From the NCBI GenBank assembly GCA_038063855.1, contig JBBTUF010000044.1, positions 1 to 6,767 on the forward strand: a stretch of DNA of 6,767 bases, given 5' to 3'. Position 1 is the first letter of the stretch, and each line of letters opens with the position of its first letter. Positions 1-6,063 of this stretch are shown one piece after another. A program made the position numbers and the translations under genes. This DNA is from JBBTUF01 sp038063855. GTDB lineage: Bacteria; Patescibacteriota; Minisyncoccia; Ryanbacterales; GWA2-47-10b. Under the pieces are notes generated by a model. That model saw only the letters and a program-made list of their open reading frames with translations. It searched no databases and was not told where the DNA came from.

Positions 1-66
1 ACTTATTTTTCGCACGTCAAGTCTAAAAAGTCAATAGTCGTTGCAGCACAAGGCATTTTTTTGCAG

Positions 67-95
67 TTGACTAATATATTATTTTGGTGTATAAT
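67..95 (+). promoter_or_regulatory. Sigma-70 promoter for the small-ORF block
   Basis: The -35 box is TTGACT (67-72) and the -10 box is TATAAT (90-95), with the optimal 17-nt spacer. Transcription should start near 102. That leaves about 30 nt of leader before the ATG at 132, room for the SD sequence there. This is the best match to consensus in the window. Confidence 0.82.
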
Positions 96-131
96 CGCCA
101 TTAGAAAATTTGTCAGAGAAAGGGGATCGGC

Positions 132-293
132 ATGAGGGTTGTCGCATGTTTGCATTGTCAGAAAATCAACAAGGTTTTCAAGTGGGACAGAGGGTTTCGA
201 TGCAGCTTCTGCTTTACCTGGGTTTCGCCCTCAAGCTCCACAGGAAGTAAAAAAGAAAGCAATCCAACGAACGAGGTACGAGCGAATCTTTAG
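132..293 (+). CDS. Small zinc-ribbon-like protein (53 aa)
   Basis: This short ORF starts at ATG 132 and stops at TAG 291. An AAAGGGG SD (119-125) lies 6 nt before the start, and a near-consensus promoter lies about 30 nt further upstream. The first 30 residues hold two cysteine pairs, C6-x2-C9 and C24-x2-C27, with 14 residues between them. That is the layout of a four-Cys zinc ribbon. The remaining tail is Ser/Thr/Lys/Asn-rich and looks disordered. I do not recognise a family. Zinc ribbons of this size may bind nucleic acid or protein, but nothing here shows which. It heads a likely bicistron with the ORF at 342. The evidence for a real gene is the paired CxxC motifs plus promoter and SD. An RNA gene in this stretch cannot be excluded. 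Confidence 0.6.
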   Translation: MRVVACLHCQKINKVFKWDRGFRCSFCFTWVSPSSSTGSKKESNPTNEVRANL

Positions 294-330
294 GTCAACG
301 TCCGCGTCCGCGGCACCAACTTCAAAAACA

Positions 331-338
331 GGGGGTGA
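331..338 (+). promoter_or_regulatory. Strong SD for the ORF at 342
   Basis: GGGGGTGA (331-338) precedes the ATG at 342, with 6 nt after the G-run. The same 6-nt spacing after a G-run is seen at the ATGs at 132 and 717. It fixes the start of the 103-aa ORF. Just upstream, CCGC-GTCC-GCGG (302-313) could form a small hairpin. Confidence 0.65.
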
Positions 339-341
339 TGC

Positions 342-653
342 ATGTATATCGTCGCGGTTGTTCTTTCCATTGGTCTCGTCGTGCTGATGCTTCATGCTCT
401 CGCAGAGAGCGAGCAACAGTCGCAGGTGGCAAGCGCGAGCCCTTTTATTGAGGAAGGTTCGCCCGAAACCGAAGCGATGGCGCCGACAAGTCGGGTCGTT
501 TTCCTCCATGCTTGGCGTGTGCGTACGGGTCGTATCATTCGCAAGCGTGGAAATCGCGCTCATGTGCGCACCATGCTCAACGGTCAGACGCACGTGGTGC
601 ATCGTAAGATGCATCAGTTGCGCATTCAGATGCGCGGCGAGGCACAGGCGTAG
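342..653 (+). CDS. Hypothetical membrane-anchored basic small protein (103 aa)
   Basis: No family is recognised. Residues 2-20 are strongly hydrophobic and form an N-terminal membrane anchor or uncleaved signal. Residues 22-48 are an acidic, Ser/Gln/Glu-rich linker. Residues 49-98 are rich in Arg and His with alternating hydrophobics and glycines, compatible with a small beta-barrel such as an SH3/KOW-like fold or another nucleic-acid-binding fold. That fold guess is inference only. The start is supported by the SD at 331-338. It lies 48 nt after the zinc-ribbon ORF and is probably cotranscribed with it. Third codon positions are clearly more GC-rich than in the rod and conjugation genes downstream, suggesting foreign origin or strong codon selection. 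Overlapping ORFs in other frames (394-663 +, 231-680 -) lack comparable start signals. Confidence 0.62.
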   Translation: MYIVAVVLSIGLVVLMLHALAESEQQSQVASASPFIEEGSPETEAMAPTSRVVFLHAWRVRTGRIIRKRGNRAHVRTMLNGQTHVVHRKMHQLRIQMRGEAQA

Positions 654-700
654 CAAGAAGTAAAAACAATTCTGTTCCAAAATTCGGAAGTTCTTTGTTT

Positions 701-764
701 AAGGGAGGGGATCTAAATGGCGAGGAAAAGCATACTTGAGTTTTTTAGGTTTGCGGTATCTTGA
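701..764 (+). CDS. 15-aa mini-ORF with very strong SD
   Basis: An AAGGGAGGGG SD (701-710) stands 6 nt before ATG 717. The ORF encodes only 15 residues, basic then hydrophobic, and stops at TGA 762-764. About 30 nt later comes the terminator at 795. The SD is as strong as those of the two ORFs upstream, so a ribosome very likely initiates here. The role is unknown: a leader peptide, a tiny membrane peptide, or the remnant of a longer gene. A run of six T (741-746) gives a possible -1 slip that would extend the product to a stop at 784-786. The listed span includes the SD. Confidence 0.4.
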
Positions 765-794
765 TTCTTGGTTTACTCGGCCTTAACATCTTTC

Positions 795-836
795 AAAGCC
801 CCGCGCTGATAATCAGTGCGAGGCTTTTTCTTTTTT
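795..836 (+). terminator. Rho-independent terminator
   Basis: The 5' arm (795-809) and 3' arm (813-827) form a stem of about 15 bp around a TAA loop, with one C-A mismatch and one G-U pair. A T-rich tract (825-836) follows. It closes the small-ORF block and sits directly before the next promoter. Confidence 0.85.
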
Positions 837-851
837 GCTATACTATACAAA
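836..851 (+). promoter_or_regulatory. Extended -10 promoter, predicted leaderless
   Basis: TGC-TATACT (836-844) is an extended -10 element immediately after the terminator T-tract. No good -35 is visible, because that position falls in the terminator stem. With normal 6-7 nt spacing the transcript would begin at or next to the ATG at 851, giving a leaderless mRNA. No SD is present. Confidence 0.62.
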
Positions 852-1609
852 TGAAATTGTGGGCATTGAAACGGCAAGCAGTTGGGCTTTCTATTTTTTC
901 AGTTGTTGTTCTTAGTGTTGTAGGGTATGGGCTTTATTCTGTGTTAAGTAAAACCTCTTGTACCGATGGCAAGCAGAATGGAGATGAGAAAGGACCCGAT
1001 TGCGGAGGCTCATGTCCAACAACGTGTCTTATCGAAAAACCAAAACCGCCGCGTTTGCTTTGGTCGCGTGTTTTCACAGTTGCCGATGGTTTGTACGATG
1101 TTGGGGCGCTTGTAGAAAATATCAATTTGTATACTGGCAGTTCGCGAGCCCAATACGAATTTAAGCTTTATGACCAAAACAATGTTTTGCTCGGAAAGCG
1201 AACGGGTACTGTTTTGTTGTTTCCGCGTCAGAAAATATTTGTATATGAACCGCAATTAGTAACCAATACAAAGCGCGCTACGCGTGTTGAATTTACGATC
1301 GATGTGCCTGAGTGGGAGCGAATTGAAGGCGGAGACGCTATTGAGATGAGCGTGCTTAAAAAAAGTTTTACATTTGATCCATATCCTATCGTGCACGTGT
1401 CACTGTTAAATCAGGCGATATTTGTTGAATCAAATTTTGAGGTTGATGTGTTGCTTGAGCGAGCTGACGGCACGGTGTACGCCGCTTCTCGTACAAACAT
1501 CGAACAGATGCGTGATCATGAACAAAAAGATTTGGTTTTTACGTGGCCACAATCTATATTTGATGCGCCTGCTAATATTGTTGTGCTTTACCGCCGTACT
1601 TCACGGTGA
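851..1609 (+). CDS. Single-pass extracytoplasmic protein with Cys-rich DCGG motif
   Basis: This is a 252-aa protein of unknown function. A basic N-terminus and TM helix (about 10-33) should place the rest outside the membrane. Just after the helix come four cysteines, C37, C51, C55 and C59, in a D-G-x2-N-G...D-C-G-G-x-C-P-x2-C motif. I know this from many uncharacterised Patescibacteria proteins and some archaeal ones. Two beta-rich segments follow (about 75-135 and 175-250). The first resembles FxLYD/DUF3426-type Ig-like domains, with a Phe-x-Leu-Tyr-Asp core near residues 104-108. ATG 851 is chosen because an extended -10 lies 6 nt before it; an upstream TTG at 761 would put coding through the terminator. 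It is 12 nt from rodA, so a cell-envelope role is plausible but unproven. Confidence 0.85.
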   Translation: MKLWALKRQAVGLSIFSVVVLSVVGYGLYSVLSKTSCTDGKQNGDEKGPDCGGSCPTTCLIEKPKPPRLLWSRVFTVADGLYDVGALVENINLYTGSSRAQYEFKLYDQNNVLLGKRTGTVLLFPRQKIFVYEPQLVTNTKRATRVEFTIDVPEWERIEGGDAIEMSVLKKSFTFDPYPIVHVSLLNQAIFVESNFEVDVLLERADGTVYAASRTNIEQMRDHEQKDLVFTWPQSIFDAPANIVVLYRRTSR

Positions 1610-1621
1610 TAGCATACATCA

Positions 1622-2740
1622 ATGGCGCGTCTGCGTAATATCGATTGGATTTTAGTGTTGGCCATTGTTCCAATTCTTGTATTCGGGCTGTTTACAATGA
1701 AATCTTTGGGTGGCGATGATTATTTTTTTAAGCGCCAATTGATGTGGATTGCGGTAGGTATTGTTGTTATGATTGTGACGTTATCTGTTGATTGGCGGTA
1801 TTTAAAATCGAGTGCTGTTATTTTAACATTATATGGAGTTGGCGTTGGGTCATTGATAGTACTTGCTTTGCTTGGGCTTGTGACACGTGGAGCCCAAAGC
1901 TGGTTTTATTTTGGTACTGCGGGGATTGAGCCGGTTGAATTCATCAAGCTTGTTCTTGTATTGCTACTTGCGAAATATTTTTCTGCGCGATATGTGGAGA
2001 TTGCTCTTTGGCGGCATATTATAATTTCATTTTTTTATCTTATCGTGCCAATGATTCTTGTGCTTATGCAACCAGACCTAGGATCAGCGGCGATTTTATT
2101 TTTTATTTGGGGTAGTATGGTTTTGTTTTCGGGCTTACAGTTGCGACAAATAGTGATTCTGGGTGTTTTAGGTGTTGTGGTTGCGGCATTTGGTTGGTTT
2201 ATGGTGCTTGCTCCGTATCAAAAAACTCGTATTGTCGCATTCTTGCAACCCGAGCGTGACCCGCAAAAAAGTGGATATCATGCGATTCAAGCAATGATCG
2301 CTGTAGGGTCTGGAGGCATGTGGGGAAAGGGTGTCGGATATGGTACGCAATCGCGGTTGAATTTTTTACCCGAGTCTCAAACAGATTTTATGTATGCCGC
2401 GTTTGCCGAAGAATGGGGTCTTGTTGGCATTGCGCTATTATTTCTTTCGTTTAGTGTTTTTTTCTGGCGCATTGTGCGTATTAGTGTTCATGCTCCCGAT
2501 AATTTTTCAAAATTATTTTGTCTCGGTTTCGCATTTCTTTTGGTTGGTCACATAGCCATTCATGTAGGAATGAACGTAGGTCTTTTGCCGATTACAGGCA
2601 TAGGGCTACCGTTTATGAGTTATGGTGGTTCGTTTTTGATTGTACTAATGGTTGGTTTGGGTCTTTTGGAGTCAGTTGCTATACGATCTAGTGACATTAA
2701 AGCCTATATAGAGGAGGATTTGCTCATTTTGAGCCCATAG
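1622..2740 (+). CDS. rodA: RodA, SEDS-family peptidoglycan glycosyltransferase
   Basis: SEDS proteins polymerise lipid II into glycan strands and work with a class B penicillin-binding protein. RodA does this for lateral wall growth. The 372-aa length and roughly ten hydrophobic segments fit. Visible hallmarks are G-A-Q-S-W near 90-94, the I-E-P-V-E-F segment (102-107) with a conserved acidic residue, Q-P-D-L-G-S at 150-155, and the periplasmic G-Y-H...G-T-Q-S block (218-243). The L-P-E-S-Q-T-D-F stretch carries the catalytic Asp at 255. H-x2-M-N (314-318) and S-Y-G-G-S (333-337) follow. GAQSW and the AEE after the catalytic loop favour RodA over FtsW. It starts 12 nt after the preceding gene without an SD. 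No PBP2 or mre gene is in the window. Confidence 0.95.
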   Translation: MARLRNIDWILVLAIVPILVFGLFTMKSLGGDDYFFKRQLMWIAVGIVVMIVTLSVDWRYLKSSAVILTLYGVGVGSLIVLALLGLVTRGAQSWFYFGTAGIEPVEFIKLVLVLLLAKYFSARYVEIALWRHIIISFFYLIVPMILVLMQPDLGSAAILFFIWGSMVLFSGLQLRQIVILGVLGVVVAAFGWFMVLAPYQKTRIVAFLQPERDPQKSGYHAIQAMIAVGSGGMWGKGVGYGTQSRLNFLPESQTDFMYAAFAEEWGLVGIALLFLSFSVFFWRIVRISVHAPDNFSKLFCLGFAFLLVGHIAIHVGMNVGLLPITGIGLPFMSYGGSFLIVLMVGLGLLESVAIRSSDIKAYIEEDLLILSP

Positions 2741-2757
2741 GGGGAGTTTTGCACAAT

Positions 2758-2772
2758 AGTAAAGCGCTTACT
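2758..2772 (+). repeat. Inverted repeat abutting a -35 box
   Basis: AGTAA-AGCGC-TTACT is a perfect 5-bp inverted repeat around a 5-nt centre. Its last base is the first base of the TTGCAA -35. Its position suggests an operator for a repressor or activator of the downstream operon, possibly the HTH protein encoded there. That role is inferred. Confidence 0.45.
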
Positions 2773-2800
2773 TGCAAATTTACAAGATATATGGTACATT
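2772..2800 (+). promoter_or_regulatory. Promoter of the sigma4-HARE operon
   Basis: TTGCAA (2772-2777) and TACATT (2795-2800) are separated by 17 nt, with an extended TGG just before the -10. The start is predicted near 2807, leaving a leader of about 18 nt with no SD before ATG 2825. It separates this operon from rodA, after which no clear terminator is seen. Confidence 0.65.
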
Positions 2801-2824
2801 ATCCGTACGACTAAATATCGTTTT

Positions 2825-3859
2825 ATGGCAAGCATATTTAATACATTTGAGAAGAGCGTTGCAAAATTATTAAACGAACTCCCGCCCCGTGCGAGGAGTA
2901 TTGTTAAGCGTCGATATGGTTTGGGTGAGCCCGAGCCAATGACACTTGAAGCTATTGGTGGAAAAGAAGGCATAACTCGAGAGCGTGTTCGCCAGATCGA
3001 ATCTGATGCGATGAAGAAGCTTAGAAAGTCCGAAGTGTATACAACGCTTGCAACATTTGCAGTTGCGATTACTAATATGGTAAATCGTTTGGGGGGGTTG
3101 GTTTCTGAAGAAGCATTACTAGTGGCGCCGGAATTCTCGGCTGTTAAAGACAAGCGTTCTATTCTCTTTTTTCTTGATCTTGCGAGTTCCGTGATACGTC
3201 GTAAAGAAGATGACGCTTTTTATGCTCGTTGGCAAACCAAAGAAACTCCTGCAGGGAAAATTGAAGCCGCATTAAATGTTTTTACAAATCAGCTTGCTCA
3301 GTCAGAAGAAACTCTTAAAGAAAGTGAATTGCATGAGCAACTTACTGTTCAATTACGAAAAGCCGGTTTTGAAAATATACAAACTCCGGTGCTCGCGTCA
3401 TACATAGGTATCTCAAAAGTTATTGGTAAGAACACCTTTGGTGAATATGGCCATATGGATTCGCCATTCGTTCGTCCAAGAGGAATGCGTGAATCAGCAT
3501 ATGTTGCCCTTGCGCGAGTCGGACAACCTCTTCATTTTCGTGAAATTGCGCAACGAATTGGCGAATTTTCTGCGCGCCCCGTTCATACACAAACTGTTCA
3601 CAATGAACTTATTAAAGATAGTAGATTTGTTCTCGTTGGCCGAGGTCTGTATGCACTACGTGATTGGGGATATGAACCTGGTTTTATTAAAGATGTTTTG
3701 AAGCGATTGCTCTCTGAACGAGGGGCGATGACGCGTGAGGCAATCCTTGCTGAAGTATCAAAAAAACGACAAGTCAAACCAAGTACCGTACTCATTAATT
3801 TGCAAAACAAAAAACTGTTTAAATCTGCTGGCGACGGTACTTATACTCTTATTTCATAA
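2825..3859 (+). CDS. Sigma-70 region 4 / HARE-HTH fusion regulator
   Basis: A cytoplasmic transcription-related protein of 344 aa. Residues 15-68 are a clear sigma-70 region 4 with the helix-turn-helix that reads -35 boxes: Leu-x2-Ile-Gly at 41-45 and T-R-E-R-V-R-Q-I-E at 51-59. No region 2 is present, so it cannot be a complete sigma factor. The middle (70-215) is mostly helical and unassigned. Residues 221-282 resemble a HARE-HTH winged helix, the fold of the RNA polymerase delta subunit N-terminus: a Leu-His-Phe-Arg-Glu-Ile-Ala core at 236-242 and a Gly-Leu-Tyr-Ala-Leu wing at 274-278. Residues 284-343 may be a second winged helix. It probably modulates RNA polymerase or local promoters. 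It is 3 nt from the next gene, hence cotranscribed. It has its own promoter and no SD. Confidence 0.88.
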   Translation: MASIFNTFEKSVAKLLNELPPRARSIVKRRYGLGEPEPMTLEAIGGKEGITRERVRQIESDAMKKLRKSEVYTTLATFAVAITNMVNRLGGLVSEEALLVAPEFSAVKDKRSILFFLDLASSVIRRKEDDAFYARWQTKETPAGKIEAALNVFTNQLAQSEETLKESELHEQLTVQLRKAGFENIQTPVLASYIGISKVIGKNTFGEYGHMDSPFVRPRGMRESAYVALARVGQPLHFREIAQRIGEFSARPVHTQTVHNELIKDSRFVLVGRGLYALRDWGYEPGFIKDVLKRLLSERGAMTREAILAEVSKKRQVKPSTVLINLQNKKLFKSAGDGTYTLIS

Positions 3860-3862
3860 TCA

Positions 3863-5143
3863 ATGGCCTTTTTTGGCGATCTTATCGGTCCAGTCGGCTA
3901 CTACATAGGCGCGATTTTTCGTTTTTGGTGGATTTGGCTTGCTCCATCTTTAGTCACCTTATTTGTCTTTACGTGGTTGGCTTGGAAACGTGCGATATAT
4001 AAAAATTCAATCGAATGGACGTTGCTTGAATTGCGGTTTCCTCGAGAAATTGAGAAAAGCCCAAAAGCGATGGAGCAATTTCTTGCGGCGATTCATGGTG
4101 TACGCAATGAACCGAGCGACTTTATGGACAAATATCTCAATGGTGAGGTAACGCTGTGGTTTAGTCTCGAAATTATTAGTCTCGAGGGTGAGATTCATTT
4201 TTATATTCGTACTCCAACGAAGCTCCGAAAGATTGTCGAAGGTAATTTTTACGCACATTATCCGATGGTTGATTTGCAAGAGGTAAGTGACTACATGGAT
4301 AAATTTCCGCCAAATGTTCATAGTTTGTATGGGCAAGAACAGGATATTTGGGGCGCAGAAGTACAGCTTGTAAAAGATGAAGCTTATCCACTTCGAACAT
4401 ATTTGCAATATGAAAATATCGAAGAGGCGATGGCGGTTGATCCAATTGCAGGAATGCTGGAAGTTTTTTCGCGGGTAGAAAAAGGCGAAAATTTGTGTCT
4501 TCAGTTTTTAATTCGTCCGGCAACCTCAGCGTGGCGAGATAAGGGAGAGACTCTGGTAAAGAAATTAAAAACAGAAGGGCAGAAAACCATTGTCGGGCCG
4601 ATTGGAGAGTATACGGATAGACCGATTCGTACGCCTGGAGAGACGCAATTATTGAAAGCGATTGAAGATAATGTTTCAAAGTCTGGGTTTGAAACACTCA
4701 TTCGATATATTTATATAGCAGATGTAAATAGTATGAATAAAGATTTTGCACGGCGGTCAATTCTTTCTGCTTTCAATCAATATTCTGTGCAGGACATGAA
4801 TTCATTTAGACGAAATCCTCACCCAACGACTGATGTTAAATGGGTTTATTTCCCGTGGGTTTTTGTAAGTCGACGTCTTGAAGCGCGTAAACATCGTATA
4901 TTTTATAATTATCGTCACCGTAAAATGCCAGAAGAGTCTGACCTAAGTAAAATATTAACTGCGCATGTACTCAACCTCAATTTTAGCCAGCGTGTATTTG
5001 TACTCAACACCGAGATGCTCGCAACTTTATTTCACCCGCCAACGAATATTGTTCTGACGGGACCCATTATTGATCGTATGACTGCAAAGAGAATGGGTCC
5101 GCCTCAAGGACTTCCAATCTATCAGAAAGATAAAAAAGTGTAA
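3863..5143 (+). CDS. Conjugation-type membrane protein (DUF8128-like)
   Basis: This 426-aa protein has an aromatic-rich TM segment (about 19-42) and a large soluble domain, probably cytoplasmic. It resembles the N-terminal portion of large TraD/VirD4-like proteins of Gram-positives and Patescibacteria. A strand near 97-116 reads as the usual E-I/hydrophobic, F-Y-I-R-T-P element. The C-terminus carries L-N-T-E-M-L-A-T-L-F-H-P-P-T (381-394), then a basic patch and P-P-x-G-L-P-I (413-419), the typical linker before the ATPase domain. In fused homologues a Walker-A pump domain follows at once. Here the protein stops and a matching ATPase starts at 6420. The likely role is membrane anchor or partner of that ATPase. 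The DUF label is from memory. It starts at TAA-TCA-ATG, 3 nt after the sigma4-HARE gene, with no SD. Confidence 0.82.
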   Translation: MAFFGDLIGPVGYYIGAIFRFWWIWLAPSLVTLFVFTWLAWKRAIYKNSIEWTLLELRFPREIEKSPKAMEQFLAAIHGVRNEPSDFMDKYLNGEVTLWFSLEIISLEGEIHFYIRTPTKLRKIVEGNFYAHYPMVDLQEVSDYMDKFPPNVHSLYGQEQDIWGAEVQLVKDEAYPLRTYLQYENIEEAMAVDPIAGMLEVFSRVEKGENLCLQFLIRPATSAWRDKGETLVKKLKTEGQKTIVGPIGEYTDRPIRTPGETQLLKAIEDNVSKSGFETLIRYIYIADVNSMNKDFARRSILSAFNQYSVQDMNSFRRNPHPTTDVKWVYFPWVFVSRRLEARKHRIFYNYRHRKMPEESDLSKILTAHVLNLNFSQRVFVLNTEMLATLFHPPTNIVLTGPIIDRMTAKRMGPPQGLPIYQKDKKV

Positions 5144-5148
5144 TCATT

Positions 5149-5814
5149 ATGGCAGACGATACGAAGAACAAAAAGCCAGTAGGGAAAAAAGCAACTCCAA
5201 CAAGTCATAATATTAGTAATGTTGGTTTTGAGGCGGCTTTGTTGTTATTTCTATTGTTTATGGTGATTGTTCCGATTATTACTTCGATCGTGTTTGGTGT
5301 TCGTGGTGTTTTTGAAAATCAATATGTGGCACGATTTATCCTTGTTTTAAAATATATATCGGGCATTTTATCTGTCGCCGCTACGATTGGGATTTTATAT
5401 GTTGTAGCGCAAACGGCAAAACTTCGACCGCCAATTACCTCGCGTGTTGTAGTCACGGAGTCGAGTTCACCTCCCAAAGAGCCCAAGAGCGATGGAACAT
5501 TTCAATCTGAATGGAATAGGATAAAGGAAAAACTTCAGACAGCATCTGACAATGACGCGGCGTATTTAATCATAGAAGCCGATGCGCTTGCAGATGATGT
5601 GTTGAAGCATTTTCGTATACCTGGGGAGACTATGGGTGAACGAATGGATTTCATAACAGGTCCTGACATGAAAAGCTCTCAAGATTTTTGGGATGCCCAC
5701 AAAATGCGTAATCAAATTGCTCATGAAGGCGCAAAAAATGTTTTGTATGTCGATGCAGTCTACGCGCTCGAAAAATATGAAAAAGTCCTTCGAGAATTGA
5801 ATGTTATTGCTTGA
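5149..5814 (+). CDS. Two-TM protein with HEPN-like C-terminal domain
   Basis: This 221-aa protein starts 5 nt after the previous gene (TAA-TCA-TT-ATG, no SD). The N-terminus is Lys-rich and soluble (1-25), followed by TM helices at about 28-53 and 62-88. A Ser/Pro linker (100-118) leads to an all-helical domain (118-220) that should face the cytoplasm. That domain contains R187-N-Q-I-A-H192, an R-x4-H motif of the kind that forms the RNase site in many HEPN proteins. It is followed by a long helix, as in HEPN and related RNxIAHxG helical-bundle families. Catalysis is not certain, since many HEPN domains are non-enzymatic adaptors. Position in the operon suggests a job alongside the conjugation-type membrane protein. 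Its TGA stop (5812-5814) lies inside the -35 of the hicBA promoter. Confidence 0.8.
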   Translation: MADDTKNKKPVGKKATPTSHNISNVGFEAALLLFLLFMVIVPIITSIVFGVRGVFENQYVARFILVLKYISGILSVAATIGILYVVAQTAKLRPPITSRVVVTESSSPPKEPKSDGTFQSEWNRIKEKLQTASDNDAAYLIIEADALADDVLKHFRIPGETMGERMDFITGPDMKSSQDFWDAHKMRNQIAHEGAKNVLYVDAVYALEKYEKVLRELNVIA

Positions 5815-5838
5815 AAACAAATGTTTTCGCGGTATACT
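5811..5838 (+). promoter_or_regulatory. hicBA promoter with operator-like inverted repeat
   Basis: TTGAAA (5811-5816) and TATACT (5833-5838) are 16 nt apart. A perfect inverted repeat, GAAAAC-AAAT-GTTTTC (5813-5828), overlaps the -35 and fills most of the spacer, an ideal place for autorepression. The predicted start is about 5845, the A of the HicB ATG, so the mRNA is probably leaderless. The -35 overlaps the stop codon of the preceding gene. Confidence 0.72.
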
Positions 5839-5844
5839 ATCGGT

Positions 5845-6063
5845 ATGACATATAGATCTACAGTAGTAATCAATAAGGAGGGAAGATGGTTTGTAGCTCG
5901 TTCCATTGAATTAGGGGTGGTAAGTCAGGGCAGAACCGTAGAGGATGCTCAAGAAAATCTAAAAGAAGCCGTTGAGCTGTATTTAGACGATATGCCAAAG
6001 ACGAAGAAGTATTTAAATAAAGGGCAACCTCTTGTTACATCGCTCGAAGTAAGTCGTGGCTAA
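5845..6063 (+). CDS. hicB: HicB-family antitoxin
   Basis: This is a 72-aa protein with the compact HicB (UPF0150) fold. A beta-strand pair carries T-V-V-I-N-K-E-G-R-W-F-V-A (residues 6-18), and S-Q-G-R-T-V-E-D-A-Q-E-N-L-K-E-A-V-E (27-44) is the family signature helix. HicB binds HicA and blocks its RNase activity. No C-terminal ribbon-helix-helix or HTH domain is visible, so DNA binding for autoregulation is not obvious from this short form. ATG 5845 is preferred to ATG 5821, because 5821 lies upstream of the predicted transcript start, within the promoter spacer, and would add residues not typical of the family. It overlaps hicA by 8 nt, so the two are translationally coupled. The antitoxin-first order is the reverse of E. 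coli hicAB but common elsewhere. Confidence 0.9.
   Translation: MTYRSTVVINKEGRWFVARSIELGVVSQGRTVEDAQENLKEAVELYLDDMPKTKKYLNKGQPLVTSLEVSRG

Noticed and set aside
1..135. Open frame entering from the left edge, ending at TGA 133-135.
   Set aside because: It runs through the near-consensus promoter and overlaps the start of the zinc-ribbon ORF. It has no recognisable protein motif, and an open stretch of 44 codons can occur by chance.
100..330. Possible structured RNA gene (tmRNA, SRP or RNase P-like) in the GC-rich 5' region.
   Set aside because: I found no diagnostic conserved blocks of those RNAs. The CxxC pairs, SD and promoter explain the region better as coding.
231..680. 149-aa ORF on the minus strand over the GC-rich block.
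   Set aside because: It overlaps the plus-strand ORF at 342, which has a strong SD and a membrane anchor. The minus-strand product looks like low-complexity antisense of Arg/His-rich coding.
761..850. Upstream TTG start extending the Cys-rich membrane protein by 30 residues.
   Set aside because: It would place coding through the terminator and the extended -10. ATG 851 lies at the expected transcript start and gives a normal N-terminal anchor.
5821..5844. ATG 5821 as the hicB start.
   Set aside because: It lies within the promoter spacer, upstream of the predicted transcript start. ATG 5845 gives the usual HicB N-terminus.
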